From positions 1 through 64,000 of the forward strand of contig NZ_JARVRJ010000017.1 in the NCBI RefSeq assembly GCF_030209745.1: a stretch of 64,000 nucleotides of DNA, given 5' to 3'. The number at the start of each line of letters is the position of its first letter. Positions within the stretch are counted from its first letter, which is position 1. The notes below the pieces were generated by a model. It searched no databases and had not been told where the DNA came from. It worked only from the letters and a program-made list of their open reading frames with translations. Shown here piece by piece: positions 1 through 7,264 of the stretch. The translations under genes and the position numbers were made by a program. This DNA is from Arthrobacter sp. fls2-241-R2A-200. Its GTDB lineage: Bacteria; Actinomycetota; Actinomycetes; Actinomycetales; Micrococcaceae.

Positions 1-328
1 GCTGCGCACGATGAACCATCACCGCAGCGTTCCACCGCATATACGCCCGGTACCGGCGCTCGAACTCCTCGTTCCCCGGGAACTCAGCCTCCTGATCCAC
101 CGGGATCGTGTTCACATAATCAGTGGTCGTCACCATCGGCACACCCACCGACCTCGCACCAGCACGCTGCAACAAACTCCGCATAATGTACTGGGCACGC
201 TCGGTACCCTGCTCCGCGATCAACGCATCAAGGGACTCAATCCACTCAGCAGTCTCTTCCGGATCACGATCAGGCAGCTGGGCAGTCAACCCGCTGAGGA
301 TGTCTGAGGTCTCTTCTCCTACAGCCAC
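1..328 (-). CDS. aceE: Pyruvate dehydrogenase E1 component (partial, N-terminal end)
   Basis: The minus strand encodes the first about 109 residues of a homodimeric-type pyruvate dehydrogenase E1, the thiamine-diphosphate enzyme that decarboxylates pyruvate in the pyruvate dehydrogenase complex. Recognisable N-terminal family segments include EWIESLDALI, GVPMVTTTDYVNTIPVDQE, FPGNEEFERRYRAYMRWNA and MVHRAQ. The rest of the gene runs off the left edge. I chose the GTG at 328 because a GAGAGG ribosome binding site lies 6 bases upstream; the ATG further upstream is in another frame that soon hits a stop. The thiamine-binding and catalytic regions are outside the window. Identification is from sequence resemblance to actinobacterial AceE proteins. 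Confidence 0.93.
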   Translation of the reverse strand, partial: MAVGEETSDILSGLTAQLPDRDPEETAEWIESLDALIAEQGTERAQYIMRSLLQRAGARSVGVPMVTTTDYVNTIPVDQEAEFPGNEEFERRYRAYMRWNAAVMVHRAQ

Positions 329-390
329 GTCCAACCTCTCTTCATTGAATGTATGGGCGCTTTTAGTGTGGAGCGCTCAATGGTCTCGCA

Positions 391-434
391 GTAATCTCGT
401 ATTGTGAGAATAAAATTCTGTAATTCGAGATTAC
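391..434. promoter_or_regulatory. Nested inverted repeat upstream of aceE
   Basis: The 310-base gap between aceE and the permease gene holds an AT-rich patch with a perfect 9-bp inverted repeat, GTAATCTCG at 391-399 and CGAGATTAC at 426-434. Nested inside it is GAAT-AAA-ATTC at 408-418. The patch sits about 65-105 bases upstream of the aceE start, so it may be an operator controlling aceE. No regulator can be named from sequence alone. The rest of the gap shows nothing else I can support apart from the operator next to the permease gene. Confidence 0.4.
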
Positions 435-599
435 GCAGGGCGTTCGACGGCGTCAACATGGTCACTGCCTGCGAAGCGGAAAGCTCACGCGGCAAGCCTC
501 GACAACGAAATGTGACCCGCCCTACAGCGCAAACCTTGTCGGCAAACCTTGACTGCACGTGACCTGAGTCATAGAGTGATTTCACTATTCAATAACTAG

Positions 600-616
600 T
601 TTCCGCAATGTGGAAA
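600..616. promoter_or_regulatory. Palindromic operator, copy 1 (before NCS1 permease)
   Basis: TTTCCGCAATGTGGAAA is a near-perfect palindrome ending 22 bases before the permease start codon. Its core, TTCCGCAATGTGGAA, matches the palindrome at 3960-3974 before the dicarboxylate transporter under the consensus TTCCRYAATRTGGAA. Palindromes built on TTCC/GGAA are common for IclR-family regulators, but no such regulator gene is in the window, so the family is inference. Confidence 0.6.
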
Positions 617-638
617 CAGTACGAAGTGGAGATCCACG

Positions 639-2204
639 ATGCAGACGACTTCATCAGTCGGCGTCTCTGAGACTCCGGACGACAGCACAGGGGCCGCACC
701 CATCCACCGTTCGGTGGGCAACACGGACCTCTGTGCCATTGCTTCCGAAGCCACAGACCGTACCATCAGCCCGAGCCTTTACAACATCGACCTCGCTCCC
801 ACTAAGGCCGCAGGCCGCAAATGGACGAGCTACAGCATCTTTACCCTCTGGGCCAATGACGTCCACAGCCTGGGTAACTATGCTTTTGCCATTGGCCTCT
901 TCTCCTTGGGATTGGGAGGTTGGCAGATTCTCGTGGCACTCGGCATTGGTGCCGTGCTGCTCTTTACCCTCCTCACTTTCTCCGGGTTCATGGGACAAAA
1001 GACCGGCGTCCCGTTCCCTGTCATGAGCCGCATCAGCTTCGGCATTCGCGGAGCACAAATTGCCAGCCTGGTCCGCGGCGCCGTCGCGGTCGCATGGTTC
1101 GGTATCCAGACGTACCTGGCCTCGGTGGTTCTCCGGGTCATGCTCGTCGCAATCTCCCCGGATTTGAAGCATCTGGACAGTAACTCCATCCTCGGCCTGT
1201 CCACGTTGGGCTGGTTTGCCTTCGTGGGGCTGTGGATCGTGCAATTGGTCATCGTCAGCTTCGGCATGGAGATGATCCGTAAGTACGAGGCGTTCGCGGG
1301 GCCCATTATCCTGGCCACCATGGCCGCAATCGCCGTCTGGGTCCTCATCAACGCCGGCGGCGCTATCCAATGGTCCGGGATCAGAGGCCTGGAAGGCGGC
1401 GAAATGTGGCTCACTATTTTCGCCGGCGGCGCACTGTGGGTCTCCATTTATGGCACGTTCGTCCTGAACTTCTGCGATTTCACCCGGTCTTCGGTGACCA
1501 GGAAGTCGATCGTCAAGGGGAACTTCTGGGGGATCCCGATCAACATGCTCGTCTTCGGTGCAATCGTCGTGGTCATGGCCGGTGGCCAGTACAAGATCAA
1601 CGGCACCATCATCCAGAGCCCGTCGGACATTGTTCAGAGCATTCCCAACACCCTGTTGCTGGTCCTGGCCTGCCTGGCACTGCTGATCCTGACCATCGCC
1701 GTGAACCTGATGGCGAACTTCGTGGCTCCCGTTTATGCTCTGACCAACCTGTTCCCGCGGCACCTGAACTTCCGCAAGGCGGCTTGGGTCAGTGGAACCA
1801 TTGGCCTGGTCATCCTCCCGTGGAACCTCTACAACAACCCGATCGTCATCGTGTACTTCCTGGGCGGTCTAGGCGCGTTGCTGGGCCCGTTGTTCGGAGT
1901 GGTCATGGCCGACTACTGGCTGGTGCGTCGGGGCAAAGTCAACGTCCCTGAGCTCTACACCGATGATCCACAGGGCGCCTACTTCTATAAGCGTGGCGTC
2001 AATCCCAAGGCCATCATCGCGCTGCTTCCGGCAGCAGCCCTGGCGCTGGCCATCGCGTTTGTTCCCGGATTGGCGGGAGCGGCACCGTTCGCCTGGTTCA
2101 TTGGAGCCGGCGTCGGGGCTCTCACGTACTTCGCCGTCGCGGACAAGAAGCAAATCCACCACGACGTTTCCGGCGAGCCGATCGCCGTCGCCAGCAACCA
2201 CTGA
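639..2204 (+). CDS. NCS1-family nucleobase/ureide permease
   Basis: This 521-residue integral membrane protein belongs to the nucleobase:cation symporter-1 family (cytosine, uracil, allantoin and hydantoin permeases). The soluble N-terminus of about 65 residues is followed by about twelve hydrophobic segments. Family-like stretches are WTSYSIFTLWANDVHSLGNY, the RISFGIRG helix break, AWFGIQTYLAS and, near the end, GPLFGVVMADYWLVRRGKV, which is close to the corresponding part of the hydantoin transporter Mhp1. The start is supported by a purine-rich site AAGTGGAG 7 bases upstream. The gene leads a probable operon with a racemase-like enzyme and an SDR. Substrate is inferred: a cyclic ureide or nucleobase is likely, but cytosine, uracil or allantoin cannot be excluded. 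Confidence 0.85.
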   Translation: MQTTSSVGVSETPDDSTGAAPIHRSVGNTDLCAIASEATDRTISPSLYNIDLAPTKAAGRKWTSYSIFTLWANDVHSLGNYAFAIGLFSLGLGGWQILVALGIGAVLLFTLLTFSGFMGQKTGVPFPVMSRISFGIRGAQIASLVRGAVAVAWFGIQTYLASVVLRVMLVAISPDLKHLDSNSILGLSTLGWFAFVGLWIVQLVIVSFGMEMIRKYEAFAGPIILATMAAIAVWVLINAGGAIQWSGIRGLEGGEMWLTIFAGGALWVSIYGTFVLNFCDFTRSSVTRKSIVKGNFWGIPINMLVFGAIVVVMAGGQYKINGTIIQSPSDIVQSIPNTLLLVLACLALLILTIAVNLMANFVAPVYALTNLFPRHLNFRKAAWVSGTIGLVILPWNLYNNPIVIVYFLGGLGALLGPLFGVVMADYWLVRRGKVNVPELYTDDPQGAYFYKRGVNPKAIIALLPAAALALAIAFVPGLAGAAPFAWFIGAGVGALTYFAVADKKQIHHDVSGEPIAVASNH

Positions 2205-2232
2205 CCCGTCCGATAACCAGCGCGCCGCCCGT

Positions 2233-2256
2233 CCCGCCCTCACCGGCCGGGGCGGG
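2233..2256 (+). other. GC-rich hairpin between permease and racemase genes
   Basis: CCCGCCC (2233-2239) and GGGCGGG (2250-2256) form a 7-bp stem with a 10-base loop in the 75-base gap inside the probable operon. There is no T run after it. It may partly attenuate transcription or protect the upstream message from 3' exonucleases; this is inference. Confidence 0.35.
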
Positions 2257-2279
2257 CGCAGCCATTGAAAGGAAAACCC

Positions 2280-3026
2280 ATGCGCATTCTCGTTGCTAAC
2301 GTCAACACCACCCAATCGATGACCGATTCCATTGCAGCCCAGGCCCGCGCCGTCGCGGCTCCGGGAACTGAGATCATCGGCATAACCCCCCGCTTCGGCG
2401 CCGACTCGTGCGAAGGCAACTTCGAAAGCTACCTTGCAGCCATCGCCGTCATGGACGCGGTGGTGAATTACCCCGAACCGTTCGACGCCGTCATCCAGGC
2501 CGGGTACGGCGAGCACGGGCGCGAGGGGCTCCAGGAACTGCTCGACGTGCCCGTGGTGGATATCACCGAGGCCGCGGCCAGCACAGCGATGTTCCTCGGG
2601 CACAAGTATTCGGTGGTAACCACCTTGGACCGTGCCGTTCCCTTGATCGAAGACCGGCTGAAATTGGCCGGACTGGATGCCCGCTGCGCTTCTGTGCGGG
2701 CAAGCGGCATGGCGGTGCTGGAACTTGAAGAGTTCCCCGAACGCGCCGTCGAGGCGATCGTTGGGCAGGCCGAGGAGGCGGTGACCAAGGACAAGGCTGA
2801 GGTTGTGGTTCTTGGCTGCGGTGGCATGGCCGGTCTCGATGAGCAGATCCGCCAGCGGACAGGCGTTCCAGTCGTGGATGGGGTAGCCGCCGCGGTGACC
2901 ATCGCAGAGTCACTGGTTCGACTCGGGCTGACCACGTCCAAGGTCCGAACCTACGCCACACCGCGGCCTAAGGCTGTCATAGGGTGGCCCATAACAGCGG
3001 CCCAGTCAGCACAAGCCGCACGCTAA
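2280..3026 (+). CDS. Asp/Glu/hydantoin racemase superfamily protein with only one catalytic cysteine
   Basis: This 248-residue protein starts [15 protein letters not shown], the typical opening of hydantoin and allantoin racemases, and is the usual family length. I placed the start at ATG 2280, behind GAAAGGA, rather than at the TTG 15 bases earlier. Hydantoin racemases use two cysteines about 105 residues apart. The second is present (Cys180 in [10 protein letters not shown]). At the first, where relatives read ACFGDPG, this protein reads AGYGEHG, so Gly75 replaces the cysteine. Arylmalonate decarboxylase, a member of the same superfamily, also has Gly at the first position and Cys at the second. 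Annotation as a racemase is therefore doubtful; a decarboxylase or other one-base reaction is possible. No hydantoinase gene is nearby. Confidence 0.75.
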   Translation: MRILVANVNTTQSMTDSIAAQARAVAAPGTEIIGITPRFGADSCEGNFESYLAAIAVMDAVVNYPEPFDAVIQAGYGEHGREGLQELLDVPVVDITEAAASTAMFLGHKYSVVTTLDRAVPLIEDRLKLAGLDARCASVRASGMAVLELEEFPERAVEAIVGQAEEAVTKDKAEVVVLGCGGMAGLDEQIRQRTGVPVVDGVAAAVTIAESLVRLGLTTSKVRTYATPRPKAVIGWPITAAQSAQAAR

Positions 3027-3045
3027 GTCCGCAGGAGCCAGACGT

Positions 3046-3813
3046 ATGAATCAGCCACGCCCGCCCGCGGCCCCGAGGGTCGCCGTCGTTACCGGAGCCG
3101 GTTCGGGTATCGGTAGGGCCGTCGCCCGGCTCATGCTGGCCGCAGGATATCGCGTTGCTTTGGCGGGGCGGCGGGAGGCCCAGCTACTGGAAACGGCAGG
3201 GGATCACCCGGACGCGCTTACGGTTCCGTGCGACGTGACCGAGTCCGACGACGTCGAGCGGCTCTTCGACCTTGTCCGCGAACGCTGGGGCCGGGTTGAT
3301 GTTCTGTTCAACAATGCCGGCGTTTTCGGACCGGCCGGGGACGTGGGGGAGATCGGCCGTGATGAGTGGGAATCCACCCTGCGCGTCAACGTCACGGGGT
3401 CCATGCTCTGTGCCGCCGAGGCCGTGCGAACCATGAAGGCCCAGGTGCCCCAAGGTGGGCGCATCATCAACAATGGCTCCATATCTGCCCATTCACCGCG
3501 TCCTCGGTCCGTTGCGTACACAGTGACCAAACATGCGATGACGGGGCTGACCAAGAGCATTGAGCTGGACGGGCGTGAATTCGGGATCACCTGCGGGCAG
3601 ATCGACATCGGCAACACCCGCACGGAGATCATGGACACCATTGGGGTCGGCTCCGGCGCGCTCCAAGCCGATGGCAGCAGGCGCGTGGAGCCGATGTTCC
3701 CCGTGGAGGACGCTGCCCGGGCCGTGCTGATGATGGCGGATATGCCGCCGTCGGCGAGTATTGGTTCATTGGTGGTAACCGCCGCCGGCATGCCTTTCGT
3801 CGGCCGCGGCTAG
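3046..3813 (+). CDS. Short-chain dehydrogenase/reductase
   Basis: A classical 255-residue SDR. The NAD(P)-binding motif TGAGSGIG is at residues 16-23, NNAG at 89-92, and the catalytic Ser145, Tyr158 and Lys162 (YTVTK) are all present with normal spacing. The gene follows the racemase-like gene by 19 bases with a GGAG site before the ATG, so it is probably co-transcribed with it and the NCS1 permease. It should oxidise or reduce a hydroxyl or carbonyl group of an intermediate in the same pathway. The substrate cannot be told from sequence. Confidence 0.85.
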   Translation: MNQPRPPAAPRVAVVTGAGSGIGRAVARLMLAAGYRVALAGRREAQLLETAGDHPDALTVPCDVTESDDVERLFDLVRERWGRVDVLFNNAGVFGPAGDVGEIGRDEWESTLRVNVTGSMLCAAEAVRTMKAQVPQGGRIINNGSISAHSPRPRSVAYTVTKHAMTGLTKSIELDGREFGITCGQIDIGNTRTEIMDTIGVGSGALQADGSRRVEPMFPVEDAARAVLMMADMPPSASIGSLVVTAAGMPFVGRG

Positions 3814-3838
3814 CCCGCCCAGCCACCCTCCTGTACCG

Positions 3839-3925
3839 CCACCACCCACTTTGAAACCCGCCTGCCCGCGGCGCGCCTGAGAAGGAGTGCGTCGCGGGCT
3901 TTTTCGGCGTCAAAGTGGGTGGTGG
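3839..3925. repeat. Perfect 16-bp inverted repeat around a terminator
   Basis: CCACCACCCACTTTGA at 3839-3854 is exactly complementary to TCAAAGTGGGTGGTGG at 3910-3925. The 55-base spacer contains a smaller terminator-like hairpin. The repeat lies just after the SDR stop codon and before the second operator. Outer arms this long are unusual for a simple terminator and could allow two alternative folds. Confidence 0.7.
3864..3904 (+). terminator. Intrinsic terminator of the permease-SDR operon
   Basis: GCCCGCG (3864-3870) pairs with CGCGGGC (3893-3899), and the stem is followed directly by TTTTT. It lies about 50 bases after the SDR stop codon and is enclosed by the 16-bp inverted repeat. Confidence 0.65.
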
Positions 3926-3959
3926 AGGTTCGCGCCCGACCTTCCCGACCAAATACAAC

Positions 3960-3974
3960 TTCCATAATATGGAA
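3960..3974. promoter_or_regulatory. Palindromic operator, copy 2 (before dctA-like gene)
   Basis: TTCCATAATATGGAA is a perfect 15-bp palindrome. It shares the pattern TTCCRYAATRTGGAA with the site at 600-616, which suggests that one regulator controls both transporters. It lies about 95 bases before the chosen start of the downstream gene. Confidence 0.65.
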
Positions 3975-4069
3975 ACTAGATTTCCCCTTGCGGAATGATG
4001 TGAGCCGGATTACATTGAAATCATCCACCGAAAATGTGGGGCTGTTCCCAAACTGATTGGTTCAGATCA

Positions 4070-5557
4070 ATGAAGATCCCAGACCCCGCGGCGCTGAAGG
4101 CGAGTTCGGCCCCGCAGAAGAAAAAGCGGCTGTACCAGTCGCTCTTTTTTCAAATCCTGATCGCCGTCGTCGCAGGTGTGCTCATCGGTCATTTTTGGCC
4201 GAACATCGGGTCCGCCCTCCGACCACTGGGTGATGGATTCATTCAACTCATCAAAATGATCATCGCCCCGCTGATTTTCCTGGTGATCGTCACCGGAATT
4301 TCAGCAGTCGGCGACGTCAAGGCGGTCGGTAGGGTCGGGGTCAAAGCACTCCTGTACTTCACCTGCGCCACCGTTTTCGCCCTTGTCTTCGGACTCATCG
4401 TGGGCAACCTGGTTCAACCGGGCGCAGGCCTGAACATTGACCCGTCCACGCTGTCCCAAGATGCCCTGAACGCGAAGACCGGTACCGCAGTTCCCAAGGA
4501 TGCGGCAGCGTTCATCCTGGATATCATCCCCACCAGCGTCATCGGGGCGTTCGCGAGCAACAGTTTGCTCCAGGTCCTGTTTTTCTCCGTCTTTTTCGGG
4601 GCGGCCATCGTAGTCATCGGCCGTGAGCGGTGCCTGCCCGTCATCAGCCTCATGGAAACGCTGCTGGAACTGATCTTCAAGATCATGTCCTGGATCATGA
4701 AGGTCGCACCTCTAGGCGCCTTCGGTGCCATGGCCTTCATTATTGGGCAATACGGTGTAGGCACCCTGGGTACCTACGCATTGTTGATTGCTTCCTGCTA
4801 CGGTGCGGCGCTCATCTTCATCGGCCTGCTGTTCCTAGTGGCGTGGAGCTTCGCCCGAGTGCCGCTATGGCAGTTCCTGAAGTACACCCGCGAAGAATTC
4901 CTTTTGGCACTCGGTACGGCCTCCACCGAAGCTGTCATGCCACGCATCATGACCAAGCTGACCAACGCCGGCTGCTCCCGGGCCACCACCGGACTAGTGG
5001 TTCCTACCGGCTACTCGTTCAATCTCGACGGCGCCGCGATCTACCTTTCGATCTCGCTGCTCTTTTTGGCCCAGGCATTTGGCCACCACTTGGACCTCGG
5101 TCAGCAGTTGGCCGCACTGGGAGTGCTGCTCTTGACCTCCAAGGGCATGGCCGGCGTTCCAGGGTCCTCATTCCTGGCACTCTCAGCCACAGCCGCCGCG
5201 CTCGGTATCTTCCCGGTGGCCGGCGTCGCCCTCCTTCTCGGAGCCGATCGGCTCATGGACTCCATGCGGGTGGTGGTGAACCTCCTGGGCAACTGCGTAG
5301 CGACGTTCATCGTGGCCAAGTGGGAAGGGCAGTTTGACCGCAGCGTCATGGTCCGCGCTTTCAATGGCGAAATCACCAACGAGGACACCGCGATCATGCT
5401 CGGCAAGGAAGACCTGTTTCAGCAGCAAGAGCTTGAACGGCTCAGCAAGGGACAGGAGCCGTCGCCGAAATTCCGCGGGGGTCCGGCCGTGGATGGGGTT
5501 CCACAGTTTGAGATGAGCAAACCCCGGCAAACAACCACCCCGAGCAGCTCCGAATAG
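4070..5557 (+). CDS. dctA: Dicarboxylate/amino acid:cation symporter (DctA-like)
   Basis: The protein belongs to the DAACS family of Na+ or H+ coupled transporters for C4-dicarboxylates and acidic amino acids. It has about eight transmembrane segments plus re-entrant loops; family signatures include LIKMIIAPLIFLVIVTGIS, ASTEAVMPR and GYSFNLDGAAIYLS, the last matching the substrate-binding NLDG motif of DctA. I chose ATG 4070 (MKIPDPAALK, 495 residues); an in-frame ATG at 4034 adds 12 residues, and neither has a strong ribosome site. The C-terminal tail of about 60 residues is hydrophilic. The shared operator links it to the NCS1 permease cluster. Confidence 0.87.
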   Translation: MKIPDPAALKASSAPQKKKRLYQSLFFQILIAVVAGVLIGHFWPNIGSALRPLGDGFIQLIKMIIAPLIFLVIVTGISAVGDVKAVGRVGVKALLYFTCATVFALVFGLIVGNLVQPGAGLNIDPSTLSQDALNAKTGTAVPKDAAAFILDIIPTSVIGAFASNSLLQVLFFSVFFGAAIVVIGRERCLPVISLMETLLELIFKIMSWIMKVAPLGAFGAMAFIIGQYGVGTLGTYALLIASCYGAALIFIGLLFLVAWSFARVPLWQFLKYTREEFLLALGTASTEAVMPRIMTKLTNAGCSRATTGLVVPTGYSFNLDGAAIYLSISLLFLAQAFGHHLDLGQQLAALGVLLLTSKGMAGVPGSSFLALSATAAALGIFPVAGVALLLGADRLMDSMRVVVNLLGNCVATFIVAKWEGQFDRSVMVRAFNGEITNEDTAIMLGKEDLFQQQELERLSKGQEPSPKFRGGPAVDGVPQFEMSKPRQTTTPSSSE

Positions 5558-5649
5558 CCCACACCTTCCTGCAGTTTGATGCCCCCAGGCCATGGTCCGG
5601 GGGCATCAGCCCTGTCGGAAACACAGGAAACCGCGCCGAAACGTTCCCC

Positions 5650-6051
5650 TTACAGCGGCAGTAACTCGGAGAGGTTGGCCCGCAACCCGGAGGCGGCAAC
5701 CCGCCCGGCCGAAACAGCGTCGGCCCATGAGATCCGGCCGGTTACCAGCGACAGCCAGGTGGCGGCGTCGCACTCAATCACGTTCGGGGGAGTGCCCCGG
5801 GTATGGCGCGGGCCCTCCACACACTGCGTTACACCGAATGGCGGTACGCGGACCTCGACCGAGTTCCCGGGTGCACGGGCGGTGACTTCCTCGAGCGAAT
5901 AGCGCACCGCCGTCGCAATCACAGCCCGCGACGGCGGGGTCCCGGCGTCGGAGGTCGGACCAGCGTCTGTTGAGGGCTCGACGGCGGCTTGCCAGGCTGC
6001 CAGCGCCGCTTGGCCCTCGTGGATATCAACGCGGCGACGTGCAACGGCCAT
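5650..6051 (-). CDS. Sterol carrier family protein
   Basis: A small protein of about 133 residues (MAVARRRVDIHEGQAALAAW...) resembling actinobacterial sterol-carrier-family proteins related to the C-terminal domain of mycothiol-dependent maleylpyruvate isomerases. Recognisable parts are RAVIATAVRYSLEEV, VEVRVPPFGVTQC and TWLSLVTGRISWADA. It presumably binds a hydrophobic ligand or mycothiol-related partner, but no function is established by the sequence. GGGAGG lies 6 bases before the second of two adjacent ATGs, which I chose (6051); the first is at 6054. It probably follows the asparaginase gene in the same direction, after a 13-bp tandem repeat. Confidence 0.72.
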   Translation of the reverse strand: MAVARRRVDIHEGQAALAAWQAAVEPSTDAGPTSDAGTPPSRAVIATAVRYSLEEVTARAPGNSVEVRVPPFGVTQCVEGPRHTRGTPPNVIECDAATWLSLVTGRISWADAVSAGRVAASGLRANLSELLPL

Positions 6052-6063
6052 CATGAACCTCCC

Positions 6064-6115
6064 TATCGAGATGAATTGTCGAGACGGATTATCGAGGCGA
6101 ATTATCGAGAAGAAC
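6064..6115. repeat. Four tandem 13-bp repeats
   Basis: Four units of exactly 13 bases: TATCGAGATGAAT, TGTCGAGACGGAT, TATCGAGGCGAAT, TATCGAGAAGAAC. The units are imperfect but the TCGAG core is kept in all. They fill the gap between the asparaginase stop codon and the ribosome binding site of the sterol-carrier gene, so the transcript of the downstream gene reads straight through them. They may be a replication-slippage product or a regulator's binding array. Confidence 0.8.
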
Positions 6116-7131
6116 TAGTCAAGAAGGGCGGAGACGGCGTGGCCCAAGCGGATCCGGCCCACGGCCCGGCCACCGCCGAGCACAGGTTCAACGATCCGTT
6201 CGAGGACGCTGGAAACGGCAGCTACGTCCACGGCTCCGCTTGCTGCGAGCAGTGTTAAACCGACAAGGGACGTGGCGCGGACGTTGCCGTCAAGTACCTT
6301 GACTGCCACTGCCGCACCCGTTGGCGTCGCAAGGACCAGCACACCCTCGGCTCCGATCTTGGCCAGTACGTCCAGTTCTTCCATGACAATCGTGTTGGAC
6401 TCACCTCTGCCTTGGACGGCCCAGGGGTAATCGAGCATGGACGTAGCGATGGTGGCAGCACGGGCGTTCGCGGACGGATCGCCGGGCGACTTCGCCAGCC
6501 GGGAGAAGCCTCGGGCCAATCCGATCAGGGAGATCGCGGCAACGGGAGCCCCGCAGCCGTCGATCCCCAAATGGGAAATTGGCTCGCCGCAGTATTCCTC
6601 AATAACCGAACGCACACGTTGTTGCAAGGGATGGTTGGGCTCCAGGTAGCTGCGGAGGTCCCACCCGTTTTCAGTGCACGCCCAAAGGAACGCCGCGTGC
6701 TTACCGGAGCAGTTGAAGGCGAGCTTGGATTGCCCGCGATCGGAGCGAACAAGCCAGCTGCGCGCCGTTTCGTCCTGGGGCCAGGCTGCAGGGCATTGAA
6801 GGTGCTCTTCCCGGACGCCGGCCGCTTTCAGCATTCCCTCCACAACATCCATGTGGTCCAGCGAACCCGTGTGGCTTCCGCAGGCGACGGCCACTTGCGC
6901 GCCTCTCAGCGGAACCCCGGACTGCATGGAGGCGAGGGCTTGGAAGGGCTTAAGGGTGGAGCGGGCGAAGACGGGGGCGTCGATGTCGCCCAGCCGGGTC
7001 ACCACGGAGCCATCGCCGGCAATAAGTACCGCGGCACCTACGTGGCGGGACTCGATAAAGCCGCTGCGTTCGATCACTGCAAGTTCGACGGCGGACTCAG
7101 CGTTGAACGTTTCGTGCGAACTCATGGGCAT
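6115..7131 (-). CDS. Asparaginase (type II, RSTLKPFQ family)
   Basis: A 338-residue asparaginase of the Rhizobium-type family, distinct from the Escherichia coli AnsA/AnsB fold. It hydrolyses L-asparagine to aspartate and ammonia. Diagnostic motifs are RSTLKPFQ (Ser58-Thr-Leu-Lys61, the serine/lysine catalytic pair), NCSGKHAAF and GIDGCGAPV. There is no signal peptide, so it should act in the cytoplasm. The start at 7131 (MPMSSHE) has no clear ribosome site; the ATG two codons later is equally possible. It is divergent from purD. Confidence 0.88.
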   Translation of the reverse strand: MPMSSHETFNAESAVELAVIERSGFIESRHVGAAVLIAGDGSVVTRLGDIDAPVFARSTLKPFQALASMQSGVPLRGAQVAVACGSHTGSLDHMDVVEGMLKAAGVREEHLQCPAAWPQDETARSWLVRSDRGQSKLAFNCSGKHAAFLWACTENGWDLRSYLEPNHPLQQRVRSVIEEYCGEPISHLGIDGCGAPVAAISLIGLARGFSRLAKSPGDPSANARAATIATSMLDYPWAVQGRGESNTIVMEELDVLAKIGAEGVLVLATPTGAAVAVKVLDGNVRATSLVGLTLLAASGAVDVAAVSSVLERIVEPVLGGGRAVGRIRLGHAVSALLD

Positions 7132-7264
7132 GAAGCAAGTCTATTGCTCAGCCGCGGGGTTCCCGGGCCGCACCGCGCGGGCACAGGCATCGCGTGCCCA
7201 TGAACCTGCCCATCCAGTGACACAGCTTAGGACCCGCGCCCTTCACAAAGTACCCTTGAAGACT

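Noticed and set aside
654..1763. A minus-strand frame of about 370 codons opposite the NCS1 permease
   Set aside because: Its translation is rich in Gly, Asp, Gln and His, as expected for antisense of a membrane protein gene.
4034..4069. Upstream ATG of the dctA-like gene as the start codon
   Set aside because: It adds 12 residues unlike family N-termini and has no better ribosome site than ATG 4070; kept as an alternative only.
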